Numbered from the stretch's first letter, positions 45,360 to 54,593 are shown. The stretch is 64,000 bases of DNA from Paenibacillus urinalis (GCF_028747985.1 NZ_CP118108.1:1927501-1991500); one strand, 5' to 3'. Numbers and translations are program-made. Notes: generated by a model from the letters alone, not told the origin.

Positions 45360-47072
45360 ATGATGAATTCTTATCACGATTTAGAGTTGACTAAACTGCG
45401 GCACCTTATTGAGGACCTGAATAAAGAAATCATCCGCAGCAAGGAACAGGAACAGCGGTTGCTCGAACAATTTTCGAGCATGAACAACGAGCTGGTTACA
45501 CTCCAGCGTGAGCTGACAAAGAACAATATGAAATTAACGGAGGCAAGAGAGGATGCTGTGCATGCCAATGAAGCAAAGACGGAATTTCTTGCTCTTCTGA
45601 GTCATGAGTTCAGAACCCCGCTTAATGGAATTTTAGGCATGGCTGAAGTGCTTTCTCTATCGGAGCTATCGGAGGAGCAGAGACAGTCTGTGTCGGTTAT
45701 TCAGGAATCTTCCCATATACTACTCCATCTTATTAATGACTTGCTGGATCTATCTAAATTAGAGGCTGGCGAAATGAAGCTTAACCCTTCTTCAATGGAT
45801 CTAAGAGCCATCGTTAAGCATGTAACACTTCTACTATCCCAAAAAGTATCTGACAAAGGTAATCGGATTGTTGCCGATATTGACAGCTCTTTATTCGAAC
45901 GGTTTGCTGGTGATTCAGCACGGATGACTCAAATACTTACGAACCTAGCGGGCAATGCAAACAAATTTACCAATAATGGTTTGATTCGTATCCGTATCAT
46001 CGTCTTGTCTCAAACGGAATATGAGCAGAAATTACGTATCGAGGTCACGGATAATGGTATAGGAATATCCCAAGCGGAGCAGGACATGCTGTTTAAGCCT
46101 TACTCGCAAACAAGAGAAGGGCAGAAGTCAGAGCATGGTGGAACAGGACTTGGGCTGTCCATTTGCAAATCCTTTGTTGAGCTTATGGGCGGTAAGATTG
46201 GTGTAATAAGTGAACAGGATGCAGGCTCAACATTTTGGATTGAAGTCAGCTTCCCATCAGCGAAGGTAACAGGAGAGGCAAGCGATGCTGCGACATATAG
46301 TATGCGGCGTACGAATTCGCTGCATAGAGCAGAACAATCTAAAATACAACATCCGATTCTTCTGGCAGAGGATAATGGAATCAACCGCAAAGTCGTGCTC
46401 GTGCAGCTAAAAAAGCTGGGCATTACCAATGTGGAGACGGTAGAGAACGGAGAAGCAGCCGTATCAGCATATTTAAGTAAGCCGTACTCGCTTATTTTGA
46501 TGGATAACCTCATGCCGAAGCTCGGCGGGATTGAGGCAACGGAGAAAATACGCCAAATCGAGCGTGATGAGATGAAGCGTCATACGCCGATTATCGCTCT
46601 TACTGGCAATGTGTTTCCGGGCGAGAGAGACAAGTGCATACAGGCAGGTATGGACGATTACATCGCTAAACCGATCTCTCTGGATGCGCTGAAGGAGATT
46701 ATACAGCGCTGGGTTACAGGCAGAGATGATCAAATCTTAAATCAAGAAACGATGGCTGAGCTGATGGACCTCGGGGATGATCAGGATAGTGAGCTGTTAT
46801 CGACACTTCTCGAAATGTATCAAAATGATACACCTGACAAAATTAATCGGCTGATCCAATATGTGAAGGACAGAAATTATAGCAGTACAATCGAGGTATC
46901 GCATGATTTGAAATCCAGCAGTTTAAGTCTGGGTATCCATTATTTATCTACCTTGTTTGCAGCCATAGAGGAGGCAGCTAAATCAGGCCGTTTGGATTCA
47001 ATAGATTGCTTGCTAGAGGCACTGATGCCTGCTTATCTGGAAGCGTGCACTGCTATGGAGAAGCACTTGTGA
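45360..47072 (+). CDS. soluble hybrid histidine kinase (HisKA-HATPase-REC-HPt)
   Basis: This 570-aa kinase has no membrane segment. Residues 8-75 form a coiled coil, HisKA has H82 in SHEFRTPLNG, and HATPase has NAGNANKF-like N box, DNGIGIS (231-237) and GGTGLGLSICK (260-270). REC has E337-D338 and phospho-acceptor D382 in LMDNLMP, with K437. A C-terminal HPt carries H515 in SHDLKSS. It contains all steps of a phosphorelay except a final regulator, which is not nearby. The lack of its own sensor domain fits signalling by the B12 protein encoded just upstream. The start follows AGGAGGG. Confidence 0.93.
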   Translation: MMNSYHDLELTKLRHLIEDLNKEIIRSKEQEQRLLEQFSSMNNELVTLQRELTKNNMKLTEAREDAVHANEAKTEFLALLSHEFRTPLNGILGMAEVLSLSELSEEQRQSVSVIQESSHILLHLINDLLDLSKLEAGEMKLNPSSMDLRAIVKHVTLLLSQKVSDKGNRIVADIDSSLFERFAGDSARMTQILTNLAGNANKFTNNGLIRIRIIVLSQTEYEQKLRIEVTDNGIGISQAEQDMLFKPYSQTREGQKSEHGGTGLGLSICKSFVELMGGKIGVISEQDAGSTFWIEVSFPSAKVTGEASDAATYSMRRTNSLHRAEQSKIQHPILLAEDNGINRKVVLVQLKKLGITNVETVENGEAAVSAYLSKPYSLILMDNLMPKLGGIEATEKIRQIERDEMKRHTPIIALTGNVFPGERDKCIQAGMDDYIAKPISLDALKEIIQRWVTGRDDQILNQETMAELMDLGDDQDSELLSTLLEMYQNDTPDKINRLIQYVKDRNYSSTIEVSHDLKSSSLSLGIHYLSTLFAAIEEAAKSGRLDSIDCLLEALMPAYLEACTAMEKHL

Positions 47073-47100
47073 TGGAAATTTCATAGCTGAATCAATGAAG

Positions 47101-47131
47101 GAGGTATTCTTTAGCAGAATGCCTCTTTTTT
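47101..47131 (+). terminator. intrinsic terminator after the hybrid kinase gene
   Basis: GAGGTATTCT (47101-47110) pairs with AGAATGCCTC (47116-47125) with one mismatch, then six T. Confidence 0.85.
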
Positions 47132-47261
47132 GATACGCCACAGTATGCACAGCAGAATGCGCTTACTATATCAACAGACATAGGTTGTATAAAAAGAAAA
47201 GTCGTTATAGAGTAATCATACAGAAAGAAAGATGGTATGGATAGGAAGGGGAGAGTCTAGA

Positions 47262-48209
47262 ATGTGGTGGATTGTTATTGTTGCTCTAGTTGTCATTGCG
47301 ATCATGGCGGTAATTGTGTCACACTTTTATAAAATGGCTGTATCACGTGCCCCAAAAGCTTTCTTGGCGGGAAATGCAGATCAGGCAGCCGGTGATCAAG
47401 TGGTATCCTCTGGACCCGATTATGCCTGGATCCGTTCACAGAAAAGGGAGGAGCTTGAGCTGACCTCCTTCGACGGATTGAAGCTTAGGGCCACATGGAT
47501 TGAACCGGAAATTAAGACGAATACAACGGTCATCTTGGCTCATGGCTATACAGGGAGAGGCTATGACATGTCTGCCTTTGCCAAATTCTATGTGGAAGAA
47601 CTCGGCTATAATGTGCTGATGCCGGATGATCGTGGACATGGGGCGAGTGAGGGGAACTATATCAGCTTTGGATGGCATGACCGACTGGACTATATCGACT
47701 GGATGCAGGTAGTTATTATGCGGACAGGTGTAGACAGCGAGGTCATCCTGCATGGCATATCCATGGGTGCAGCAACCGTACTGATGGCAAGTGGGGAGAA
47801 GCTGCCTCCGCAAATAAAGGCGATTATAGCGGATTGTGGATATACCTCTGTTCATGCGGAATTAACTTATCAATTGAAGCAAATGTTTAAGCTGCCTCCA
47901 TTTCCATTTATTCCGCTGACAAGCTTATACACTAAGCTGAAATCAGGCTACGGCTTTAAAGAGGCGTCTGCTCTGGAGCAAGTGAAAAAAACTCAACTGC
48001 CTGTACTATATATTCATGGGGAAGAGGATGATTTCGTACCTACCTCCATGGTGTATGAGCTATATGAACATAGCGGTGGAGACAAGTATTTGTTCACCGT
48101 TCCCCATGCCGCGCATGGAACCGCATTTGTTATAGACCCGGATGGTTACAAGCAGGCCGTACGTGAGTTCTTGACAAAGTATTTGGAGATAAATGAACAG
48201 GCTGGATAA
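47262..48209 (+). CDS. membrane-anchored alpha/beta hydrolase
   Basis: This 315-aa protein starts at ATG 47262, eight bases after AAGGGGAG. One N-terminal helix (about 3-24) anchors it. The alpha/beta hydrolase fold shows LAHGYTGRG (oxyanion loop), the nucleophile elbow HGISMGAATV with its Ser, an acidic EEDDFVP and HAAHG with the catalytic His. It resembles YfhR/BEM46-like lipase or peptidase family members. The substrate is unknown. The stop overlaps the upstream region of the zinc-ribbon gene, so they form an operon. Confidence 0.87.
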   Translation: MWWIVIVALVVIAIMAVIVSHFYKMAVSRAPKAFLAGNADQAAGDQVVSSGPDYAWIRSQKREELELTSFDGLKLRATWIEPEIKTNTTVILAHGYTGRGYDMSAFAKFYVEELGYNVLMPDDRGHGASEGNYISFGWHDRLDYIDWMQVVIMRTGVDSEVILHGISMGAATVLMASGEKLPPQIKAIIADCGYTSVHAELTYQLKQMFKLPPFPFIPLTSLYTKLKSGYGFKEASALEQVKKTQLPVLYIHGEEDDFVPTSMVYELYEHSGGDKYLFTVPHAAHGTAFVIDPDGYKQAVREFLTKYLEINEQAG

Positions 48210-48225
48210 ACAGAGAGGGATTACG

Positions 48226-48555
48226 ATGAATCAAAATCGGAGTTGTCCGGGATGCGGGGAGCCACTTGGCGACCATGTCTTTAAGTGCAGGAATTGCGGT
48301 GAACTGGCCGTCAAGAAACAACGGTCACTGGATATGAATGAGCTGCCCGGAGAAGATTTATTCTATGTGGACAAATATTCGGCTGTTCTGCTCGTTATAA
48401 TAACGTTTTTCTTGTCACCAATTGCCATCCTAATCGGCACGTTTCTCTTGTTCCATGACGATGAATATCGCCGGGACGTAGGCCAGATGATGGTAACCGG
48501 AGGACTGATCGCTACTGTGGTTTGGGCTATCGTTTATTTTGGCTGGCTTTCGTAG
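48226..48555 (+). CDS. zinc-ribbon membrane protein of unknown function
   Basis: This 109-aa protein starts at ATG 48226, six bases behind GAGAGGGA. The N-terminus has CPGC and CRNC pairs (about 7-24), a zinc ribbon. Two hydrophobic helices (about 55-78 and 88-107) follow. It begins 16 bases after the hydrolase stop and is probably co-transcribed. I do not recognise a named family. Confidence 0.75.
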   Translation: MNQNRSCPGCGEPLGDHVFKCRNCGELAVKKQRSLDMNELPGEDLFYVDKYSAVLLVIITFFLSPIAILIGTFLLFHDDEYRRDVGQMMVTGGLIATVVWAIVYFGWLS

Positions 48556-48648
48556 GGTGGATATTTTTCCATGCTGAATGAGAAGTCTTTGAATGGGTTA
48601 AAGAGTAAATACATCCTACAATGAATGATTAACGGAGGTATCTACTCG

Positions 48649-49365
48649 ATGAATAGACAATTTGAAGAAGCTCGTAAAATGGAAGAGAATTACCATAAAC
48701 AATTTTATCAAGAGCATGATATTTATGAAGAGGGAACTTGGATGGCCGGTCCGATGCCAATTGTAATGGAAAGTCTTGCGCGCTTAATGCGTGTGAAGCA
48801 GGATGTGACCATACTTGACCTTGGAGCTGGTGCGGGAAGAAATACGATTGCGATGGCGGAACAGCTCAAGGGAACGAATAGTGAGCTGATCGCTGTTGAT
48901 TTACTGGAAGAGGCTATTCATAGTCTCGTTGATCATGCCAAGGAATATAAGGTAGACCATATGATATCGGCAGAGCAAGCAGATATAGAGCATTATGATA
49001 TTGCGTACAATCGGTACGATTATATTGCGGCGTGTTCCTGTCTTGAGCATGTGTCTTCCGAGGAGGCGCTGCGCACCGTGATTCAGAGAATGAAGGAAGG
49101 CACGAAGCTCGGCGGGATTAATCTCATTACGATGAGTACGAATGTAGAGGAAGTGTCATTGCAGGATCATAAGCCGAGAGAACCTTTGATTGAACTAAAC
49201 CTGCCTACTTTGCATGCAGAAGAATTGCTTGCAGATCAATATAAGGATTGGGAGATATTGTTCACTGAGCGTGTAACACAAGCCATTCCTGAACAGAAAT
49301 ATGATGAGCCCACTGAATTTCGCTGTCAACTGATCCGTTTTGCAGCCCAGAAGCGGTCAGAATAA
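48649..49365 (+). CDS. class I SAM-dependent methyltransferase
   Basis: This 238-aa protein starts at ATG 48649, ten bases behind GGAGG. ILDLGAGAGRNTIAMAEQL (about 52-70) is motif I and IAVDLLEEAI is the acidic motif II. SCSCLEHV-like sequence follows as motif IV. It has the class I Rossmann fold, with a TehB-like N-terminus that reads YHKQFYQEHDIYEEGTW. The substrate is unknown. It stands alone. Confidence 0.82.
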   Translation: MNRQFEEARKMEENYHKQFYQEHDIYEEGTWMAGPMPIVMESLARLMRVKQDVTILDLGAGAGRNTIAMAEQLKGTNSELIAVDLLEEAIHSLVDHAKEYKVDHMISAEQADIEHYDIAYNRYDYIAACSCLEHVSSEEALRTVIQRMKEGTKLGGINLITMSTNVEEVSLQDHKPREPLIELNLPTLHAEELLADQYKDWEILFTERVTQAIPEQKYDEPTEFRCQLIRFAAQKRSE

Positions 49366-49403
49366 ATCCTATTCTGAATTGTAAAAAAAGTGCAAACTAT
49401 TCA

Positions 49404-49433
49404 TTGAATGCCTATGAACATATAGACTATAAT
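49404..49433 (+). promoter_or_regulatory. sigma-A promoter of the nucleotidyltransferase-like gene
   Basis: TTGAAT (49404-49409) and TATAAT (49428-49433) are spaced by 18 bases, 22 bases before the ATG at 49455. Confidence 0.65.
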
Positions 49434-49454
49434 TTATAGAGCAAGGAGGGAATT

Positions 49455-50009
49455 ATGAATATAAGCTATGAAGAGCAGCTATATCAGATCATGAAGGATG
49501 TCCAGGTGATGGATGATCTAAAGCGTGTTCGTGAATTAAGGCTTCCCGAGGGATGTATCGCTGCAGGATATATCCGCAATCGTGTTTGGGATGTACTGCA
49601 TGAATACAAACAATATACACCTCTTCATGATATTGACGTCATCTACTACGACCCTGATCAGACAGATGATTGGATAGACAAGCAGTATGAGAAGCAGCTT
49701 GAATCCGGCCAGATCAGGCGCAACTGGCAGGTCAAGAATCAAGCCTACATGCATGAATATAACAATCGGACGACTCCATACCAATCAGTAGAGGATGCTA
49801 TGAGGTATTGGCCTGAAACCGCAACTGCCGTGGCGATCAGACTGAATGATCAGGATGAGATGGAGATAGTCAGCCCATTTGGTCTTCAAGATCTGTTTGA
49901 AATGAACGTCAGGCAAAGTCCCTATTTCCTCCATACCGGGCTGTTTAAGCAGCGAGTGTTTGAGAAGGAGTGGCTGGATCACTGGCCTTTATTAATTTTG
50001 CACGGCTGA
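49455..50009 (+). CDS. nucleotidyltransferase-fold protein (DUF925 type)
   Basis: This 184-aa soluble protein matches the DUF925 pattern: GCIAAGYIRNRVWDVLHEY (about 33-51) followed by LHDIDVIYYDP (about 57-67), where D58/D60 would bind metal. The family belongs to the nucleotidyltransferase superfamily, but its reaction is unknown. The start follows AAGGAGGG. No toxin-antitoxin partner is seen. Confidence 0.78.
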   Translation: MNISYEEQLYQIMKDVQVMDDLKRVRELRLPEGCIAAGYIRNRVWDVLHEYKQYTPLHDIDVIYYDPDQTDDWIDKQYEKQLESGQIRRNWQVKNQAYMHEYNNRTTPYQSVEDAMRYWPETATAVAIRLNDQDEMEIVSPFGLQDLFEMNVRQSPYFLHTGLFKQRVFEKEWLDHWPLLILHG

Positions 50010-50099
50010 GTAGATGCAATATAGCAAAAGCAAACCCACCTATAAGAAAGACTAGAGAGAAATAGCAATATTAAAAAAGGGGAAAAGTGGGGAATTATT

Positions 50100-50795
50100 A
50101 TGCCTTGGCCAATGGTTCATTTAACGATTGCCCATCTGGTAAAGCAAGGGCGGCCCTCACCGTCTTTTGTACTTGGCAGTATCGCACCTAACGCTTTTCG
50201 AGTACGACAGGGCGCGAATGAACAGATGAAATGGGCAAGTCATTCTTGTCCATCTGAAGGTGTGCTGCCCAGAGTTAGAGATATTCAGCTGTTCCATTCG
50301 GCTCATGCAGACCGAAGCTTGGGAGAAGAATACAACGAATATTTATTGGGATATGCCGCGCACTTGTATGCAGATGTAAGGTGGGCAGAAACGGTATACA
50401 AAGGGATAGAGAATTACGTACAGCGATTTATTGTTTACCGCTGGTACAGTCAAATTAGATCTTTTCAGAGCTTATACCAGCGTGATGTACTGCAGCTGGA
50501 ATACATACTAATGGATATACATCCAGAAACTAAGGATTTACTGGAGGCGCTGGAGATCGCTCCGGCGTTGTCTATGGGCGCTCTCGTTAGCATGGACGAA
50601 GTCGATGATTACAGGTTTGAGATATTAAGGAAGCTGGAGGAACCTGTTAAGCCCCGTTCCCTTCGGTTCATGGATGTGGAGCGTGTGGAGCAGTTTATTC
50701 AGGATACGGCTGAGGAACTGAGCTGGCTGCTCCCCTCCTGGCAAGCGCAGACTGAATATGATCAACATGCTTATCAGGAGGTAATACATGAATAA
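50100..50795 (+). CDS. zinc-dependent phospholipase C-like protein
   Basis: This 231-aa protein has the N-terminal MPWPMVHLTIA and LGSIAPNAFR of the Zn-dependent PLC/P1-like family, with H7 a likely ligand. GYAAHLYADVRW (84-95) supplies H88 and D92. The usual Asp after SIAP is N31 here, so one metal site may be altered. There is no signal peptide. The last eight bases overlap the next gene, so the two are translationally coupled. Confidence 0.65.
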   Translation: MPWPMVHLTIAHLVKQGRPSPSFVLGSIAPNAFRVRQGANEQMKWASHSCPSEGVLPRVRDIQLFHSAHADRSLGEEYNEYLLGYAAHLYADVRWAETVYKGIENYVQRFIVYRWYSQIRSFQSLYQRDVLQLEYILMDIHPETKDLLEALEIAPALSMGALVSMDEVDDYRFEILRKLEEPVKPRSLRFMDVERVEQFIQDTAEELSWLLPSWQAQTEYDQHAYQEVIHE

Positions 50796-51792
50796 TAGAG
50801 CTGACATCGTGATCGGGATCGATGGAGGAGGAAGCTATACAAGAGTGACGGTTGCTGATTTTACAGGACAGATTCTGGCACAGGTGCGCTTAGGCGGCAC
50901 GAATCGCTTGCATAATATACAGGCGGAAGAGAATCTTCGCACCGGTATTCTAGATGCCTTAGAAGCAGCAGGAAGACAGCTGGATCATGTCGCTTCGATT
51001 ACGGCCGCACTCGCTGGGATAGATCAGCCTGGAGACGAGAAGTGGGCAATGGAGGTTCTTCAGGAGCTAGGTATCTCCACTCATGGTCAGGTAGTTAATG
51101 ATACGCTGGCTGCTCATCGTTCCATTTTTTTAGGTCGTCCGGGAATTGTAGCCATCGGTGGAACAGGCTCCCTTATTTTCGGTATTAATGAAGAAGGCAG
51201 AATGGTGCGAAATGATGACTTTGCCCACTACGCCCGTGTCGCAGCCCGATTCATAACCTATGAAACGGTCTATGCAATCATCTCCGGCTATTATGAAGAG
51301 GCTGACCTGCCATTGGTCGATCTAGTTCTGCAACATTTAGGATGCTCATCAACACATGAGCTGGCTGAGCTGGCTCTCCGCGGATATGGAGTGGACAAAC
51401 GCAGCCAGAACCGAATGCTTGGGGATATGGCACATTTCATTACAGAAGCCGCTGACACCGGGAGCCCGCTGGCTGTCAACATATGCAGTGAGGCAGCTAG
51501 ACAAACAGCCGTCGGCATTCGCCTGATCGCTGCTACCTTCCGTGCTTCTGAAATTCTCGTGTCCTTCAGCGGGAGCTGCATTACTTCATCTTATCTAAAG
51601 AAGGCCGTATTGTCACAATTAAATAGCACTACAAAGAACGAGACTGAGCCTGTTTTTGTATACGTTGAACAGAGACTCCCGAGTGATATAGGTGCTGTCA
51701 TGATGGCCTATGAAGCAGCCGGCAAAATAACAACAGAGTCCATGATGAAGAGGCTTGGACAGCAATATAATTTCTATGAACTTGAAATCTGA
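50788..51792 (+). CDS. BadF/BadG-family ATPase, N-acetylglucosamine kinase-like
   Basis: This 334-aa ASKHA-fold kinase opens with IGIDGGGSYTRV (phosphate-1 loop) and GGTNRLHN. NDTLAAH and IGGTGSLIFG (phosphate-2 loop) follow. Close relatives phosphorylate N-acetylglucosamine, or act as BadF-type activators. The ATG at 50788 overlaps the stop of the previous gene. A link to the PLC-like protein is implied by the overlap but its meaning is unknown. Confidence 0.8.
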   Translation: MNNRADIVIGIDGGGSYTRVTVADFTGQILAQVRLGGTNRLHNIQAEENLRTGILDALEAAGRQLDHVASITAALAGIDQPGDEKWAMEVLQELGISTHGQVVNDTLAAHRSIFLGRPGIVAIGGTGSLIFGINEEGRMVRNDDFAHYARVAARFITYETVYAIISGYYEEADLPLVDLVLQHLGCSSTHELAELALRGYGVDKRSQNRMLGDMAHFITEAADTGSPLAVNICSEAARQTAVGIRLIAATFRASEILVSFSGSCITSSYLKKAVLSQLNSTTKNETEPVFVYVEQRLPSDIGAVMMAYEAAGKITTESMMKRLGQQYNFYELEI

Positions 51793-51849
51793 CGCCAAAA
51801 GTCCTAAAGTACGTATAGTTAAGGATATTAGGACAGGAGGATTTTCATT

Positions 51850-52275
51850 TTGCTAGTTTCTATTAAAGATCGTATAAATGATGTCATCGTAGAGGAGTTA
51901 ATCGGGTATTCGACACTCCCAGAAGAAGCTCATATTCAAGCAGCACTTGCGATGTATAAAAATAATGATTCCACGGAGCTGCTCGGATTTGAAGATGAAG
52001 GTCAGCTCGTTGCACTCATCGGAATTGAGCAGGATGGGAGCAAAGTGATGATCAAGCATTTGGCTGTACTACCCGAGAACCGGGAAAAAGGGTACGGCCG
52101 CGGTATCATCTCAGAAATGATCAGCAGATATCAGCCTGAGACGGTTATTGCGGAAACGGACGAAGAAGCGGTAGATTTTTATCGCAATGTGGGCTTTGTT
52201 GTGTACAGTCTGGGAGAGCAGTATCCTGGGGTTGAACGCTTCCGCTGTGTCTTTGAGACAGAGGAAGAGGAATAA
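51850..52275 (+). CDS. GNAT-family N-acetyltransferase
   Basis: This 141-aa acetyltransferase uses a TTG start at 51850, nine bases behind AGGAGG. The acetyl-CoA loop is LAVLPENREKGYGRGII (about 72-88), and VDFYRNVGFVVYSLG closes the fold. The acceptor is unknown. Confidence 0.83.
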   Translation: MLVSIKDRINDVIVEELIGYSTLPEEAHIQAALAMYKNNDSTELLGFEDEGQLVALIGIEQDGSKVMIKHLAVLPENREKGYGRGIISEMISRYQPETVIAETDEEAVDFYRNVGFVVYSLGEQYPGVERFRCVFETEEEE

Positions 52276-52340
52276 GACTGCTTGCTGGCAGAAGCGTGAG
52301 CAGTGCTGAAGGATAACTCACAAGCGAGGAGCAGAGTATA

Positions 52341-52541
52341 TTGTCAACAACAGTGTACAGAATCATAGGTTTGTTGCTAGGTCTAGCTGTTCCATTTTTA
52401 ATATTGTGGCTGAAGCTTATTATGTTCGTACTCTTTCTTGCCATTGTGTATGCTGAATTGCGCAAAGTAAAATTTCCTCAGAGCGGTGTTTATTTTATCG
52501 GGGGCATGCTGATCGGAAGTATTGCTGCTTATTTTATTTAA
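52341..52541 (+). CDS. small hydrophobic membrane protein of unknown function
   Basis: This 66-aa protein has a TTG start nine bases behind GCGAGGAG. It consists of two hydrophobic helices (about 6-36 and 48-66) with a short charged ELRKVKFPQ loop. I do not recognise the family. The good ribosome-binding site and flanking terminator support a real gene. Confidence 0.65.
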   Translation: MSTTVYRIIGLLLGLAVPFLILWLKLIMFVLFLAIVYAELRKVKFPQSGVYFIGGMLIGSIAAYFI

Positions 52542-52576
52542 GTTCTATATTCATCAATCCGTTTCATAATAAGAGA

Positions 52577-52629
52577 ACACATACTGAACGTTTCGGAGCC
52601 TTCATTCGATTCGTAGTATGTGTTTTTTT
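52577..52629 (+). terminator. intrinsic terminator after the small membrane protein gene
   Basis: ACACATACT (52577-52585) pairs with AGTATGTGT (52615-52623), with inner ACG/CGT pairing, then seven T. Confidence 0.75.
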
Positions 52630-52730
52630 GTGAGAAGGGAGCCTTCTCAAGGACAACTTGCCGTGCCAAATGCCTGAATTCCTCCATAAACTAAAATAGA
52701 TCGGCAGCAAAATAAAAGGAGGGAAATCAT

Positions 52731-53390
52731 ATGGTGTACCGATATTTAGCCCTAGGAGATTCACTCACTGTTGGAATCGGTGCATTGTTTGGCAGCGGAT
52801 TTGTACCTCTCTATCGAAAAAGACTAGAATATCATTTAGGCAGCATGGTGCTTGTCAGCAATAGAGGCGTGAACGGATTAACCTCACAGGGACTGTTGTC
52901 CATGGTAAAATATAATGAGCACGTGCGCTATCTGATTAAAGAGGCAGATGTGATTACGATTTCGATAGGCGGCAACGATCTGATTCGGGCAGCGCGTTAT
53001 GCTAAGGGGAATTTGCTCTCTCCTGTGCTAATTGAAACGCTTGAGTCTTGTGAGAAGTATGTCTCTGAAATTATTTCTGAGATTCGACAGCTCAAAAAGA
53101 AATCGCATCCCTACTTTATTCGTCTGATCGGACTGTATAATCCAATGCCGCGAAGTGAAGCAGCTTATCAATTTGTGAAGCAGTATAATGAATTTTTACT
53201 AGGATTTACGAGCAAGAATATCGCCGCAGCTCCGTTATTACATGCTTTTCAGGGAAGAGAGCGCGAGCTGCTGTTTATTGATCAGGTGCATCCGAGCAGC
53301 AAGGGCTACCGTGTAATCGATGACCAGCTTGCTAGACTGGGCTATGAACCTTTAGCATCGATAGGAAATGCAAGTGTTCGAAGAAAATAA
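52731..53390 (+). CDS. SGNH/GDSL-family lipase or esterase
   Basis: This 219-aa hydrolase shows all SGNH blocks: LALGDSLTVGIG (catalytic Ser at about 10), NRGVNGLTSQ, SIGGNDL (block III) and IDQVHPSSKGY (catalytic Asp and His). There is no signal peptide, so it should act inside the cell. The start follows AGGAGGG. The substrate may be acyl groups on glycans or lipids. Confidence 0.88.
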   Translation: MVYRYLALGDSLTVGIGALFGSGFVPLYRKRLEYHLGSMVLVSNRGVNGLTSQGLLSMVKYNEHVRYLIKEADVITISIGGNDLIRAARYAKGNLLSPVLIETLESCEKYVSEIISEIRQLKKKSHPYFIRLIGLYNPMPRSEAAYQFVKQYNEFLLGFTSKNIAAAPLLHAFQGRERELLFIDQVHPSSKGYRVIDDQLARLGYEPLASIGNASVRRK

Positions 53391-53396
53391 TAACAG

Positions 53397-53438
53397 AAAA
53401 GGGGAATACAGGTATTACAGCTTGTGTTCCTCCCTTTA
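53397..53438 (+). terminator. possible imperfect terminator after the SGNH gene
   Basis: AAAGGGG-AATACA pairs imperfectly with TGTGTTCCTCCCTTT. There is no clear T run. Confidence 0.4.
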
Positions 53439-53469
53439 GAAGCGTCTGAACATAAGGAGAGATGGATGC

Positions 53470-54510
53470 ATGAGTGTTGACGAGTATACACAGGATGATG
53501 AGGTGTATATCCTTCAGGACATCAGGAATAGCTATTTTCCAGGACCCTATGAAGCAGCAGAGCTAAGCATAAGCCGACTTCGTGGTGGAATGAACAATTC
53601 ATCCTATCAGTTACGAATCCGGAACCAAGGGTATGTGCTCAGGCTGTATGAATCACATCAGGATCAGGATAAGGTGCTGTATGAGCATGCGGTGCTGGAT
53701 TCACTATTACGAACGGAGAGAGGATTTGAGATTCCTGAATTAGTACATACCCTGCAAGGGAATACGATGACTTATTGTAATGGTAGAATCGCCGCTCTAT
53801 TTCGATATAAAGAGGGCCGGAATCCAGAGCTTAACGAACCTCAGCAGTATGAACAGCTCGGTAAACAGGTGGGGCAGCTCTCTGCTGCCTTATCGAGAGT
53901 AGAATTGCCCCAGGCCCCCATATACCCGCCTTACTATAGGCTTGATATTTCCTATCCGGAATGCCCGCCAGCATATCTGCTCTCTTTTCTCAATCAGCCT
54001 GATCCGGTCTTTCAGCATCAAGCTCGACAAATGAAGGAGATGGCAGAGCCTGTTGCACAGCTATTTGAAGCCCTTCGTTCCATCGATCAGCTGCCGCATC
54101 AAATCGTTCATGGTGATATGAATGCTTCTAACGTACTGGAGAATGCTCAAGGTCAAATTTATGCGATTCTGGATTTTGAATTTGCGACGCGTGATGTGAG
54201 AGTGATGGAGCTGGCTGTTCCACTATCGGATATGTTGAGCCATGAAGAGGAGAAGATGTGGGAGAAATGTATTGCACTCATATCTGGCTTCACTTCAGTG
54301 ATTGAGTTAGAGAAGGACGAGAGAGCGGTTATACCGCTGCTGATTCTGCTTCGCCGGCTCGATGTTGTAATGCACTTCATATCCAGGTGGCGAAAGGGCA
54401 TAGACCCACCTTCTGTAGTTGAACGGCAATTGGAGGAGCTGTTTGTACGTATGAAATGGATGGACAAGCACAGAGATCAACTGGCAAGCATTTTGAATCC
54501 ATCCAAATAG
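53470..54510 (+). CDS. APH-fold phosphotransferase (aminoglycoside/choline/homoserine kinase-like)
   Basis: This 346-aa kinase has an N-lobe with GGMNNSSYQLR and a C-lobe with the catalytic HGDMNASNVL (about 215-224). The metal motif ILDFEFATRD (about 234-243) follows. This is the APH superfamily layout, also used by ThrB2-like homoserine and spore-coat-associated kinases. The substrate is not predictable. It starts behind an AAGGAGAG site. Confidence 0.8.
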   Translation: MSVDEYTQDDEVYILQDIRNSYFPGPYEAAELSISRLRGGMNNSSYQLRIRNQGYVLRLYESHQDQDKVLYEHAVLDSLLRTERGFEIPELVHTLQGNTMTYCNGRIAALFRYKEGRNPELNEPQQYEQLGKQVGQLSAALSRVELPQAPIYPPYYRLDISYPECPPAYLLSFLNQPDPVFQHQARQMKEMAEPVAQLFEALRSIDQLPHQIVHGDMNASNVLENAQGQIYAILDFEFATRDVRVMELAVPLSDMLSHEEEKMWEKCIALISGFTSVIELEKDERAVIPLLILLRRLDVVMHFISRWRKGIDPPSVVERQLEELFVRMKWMDKHRDQLASILNPSK

Positions 54511-54516
54511 ATAATA

Positions 54517-54556
54517 AAACAGCTGTATTCCACGATTATGGAGTACAGCTGTTTGT
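54517..54556. terminator. intrinsic terminator between convergent genes
   Basis: AAACAGCTGTA (54517-54527) pairs with TACAGCTGTTT (54544-54554), with inner TTCC/GGAG, and T-rich and A-rich flanks on the two sides. Confidence 0.8.
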
Positions 54557-54593
54557 GTAGGGTATAGAACATTTACCTATAAAGTGCAATGAA

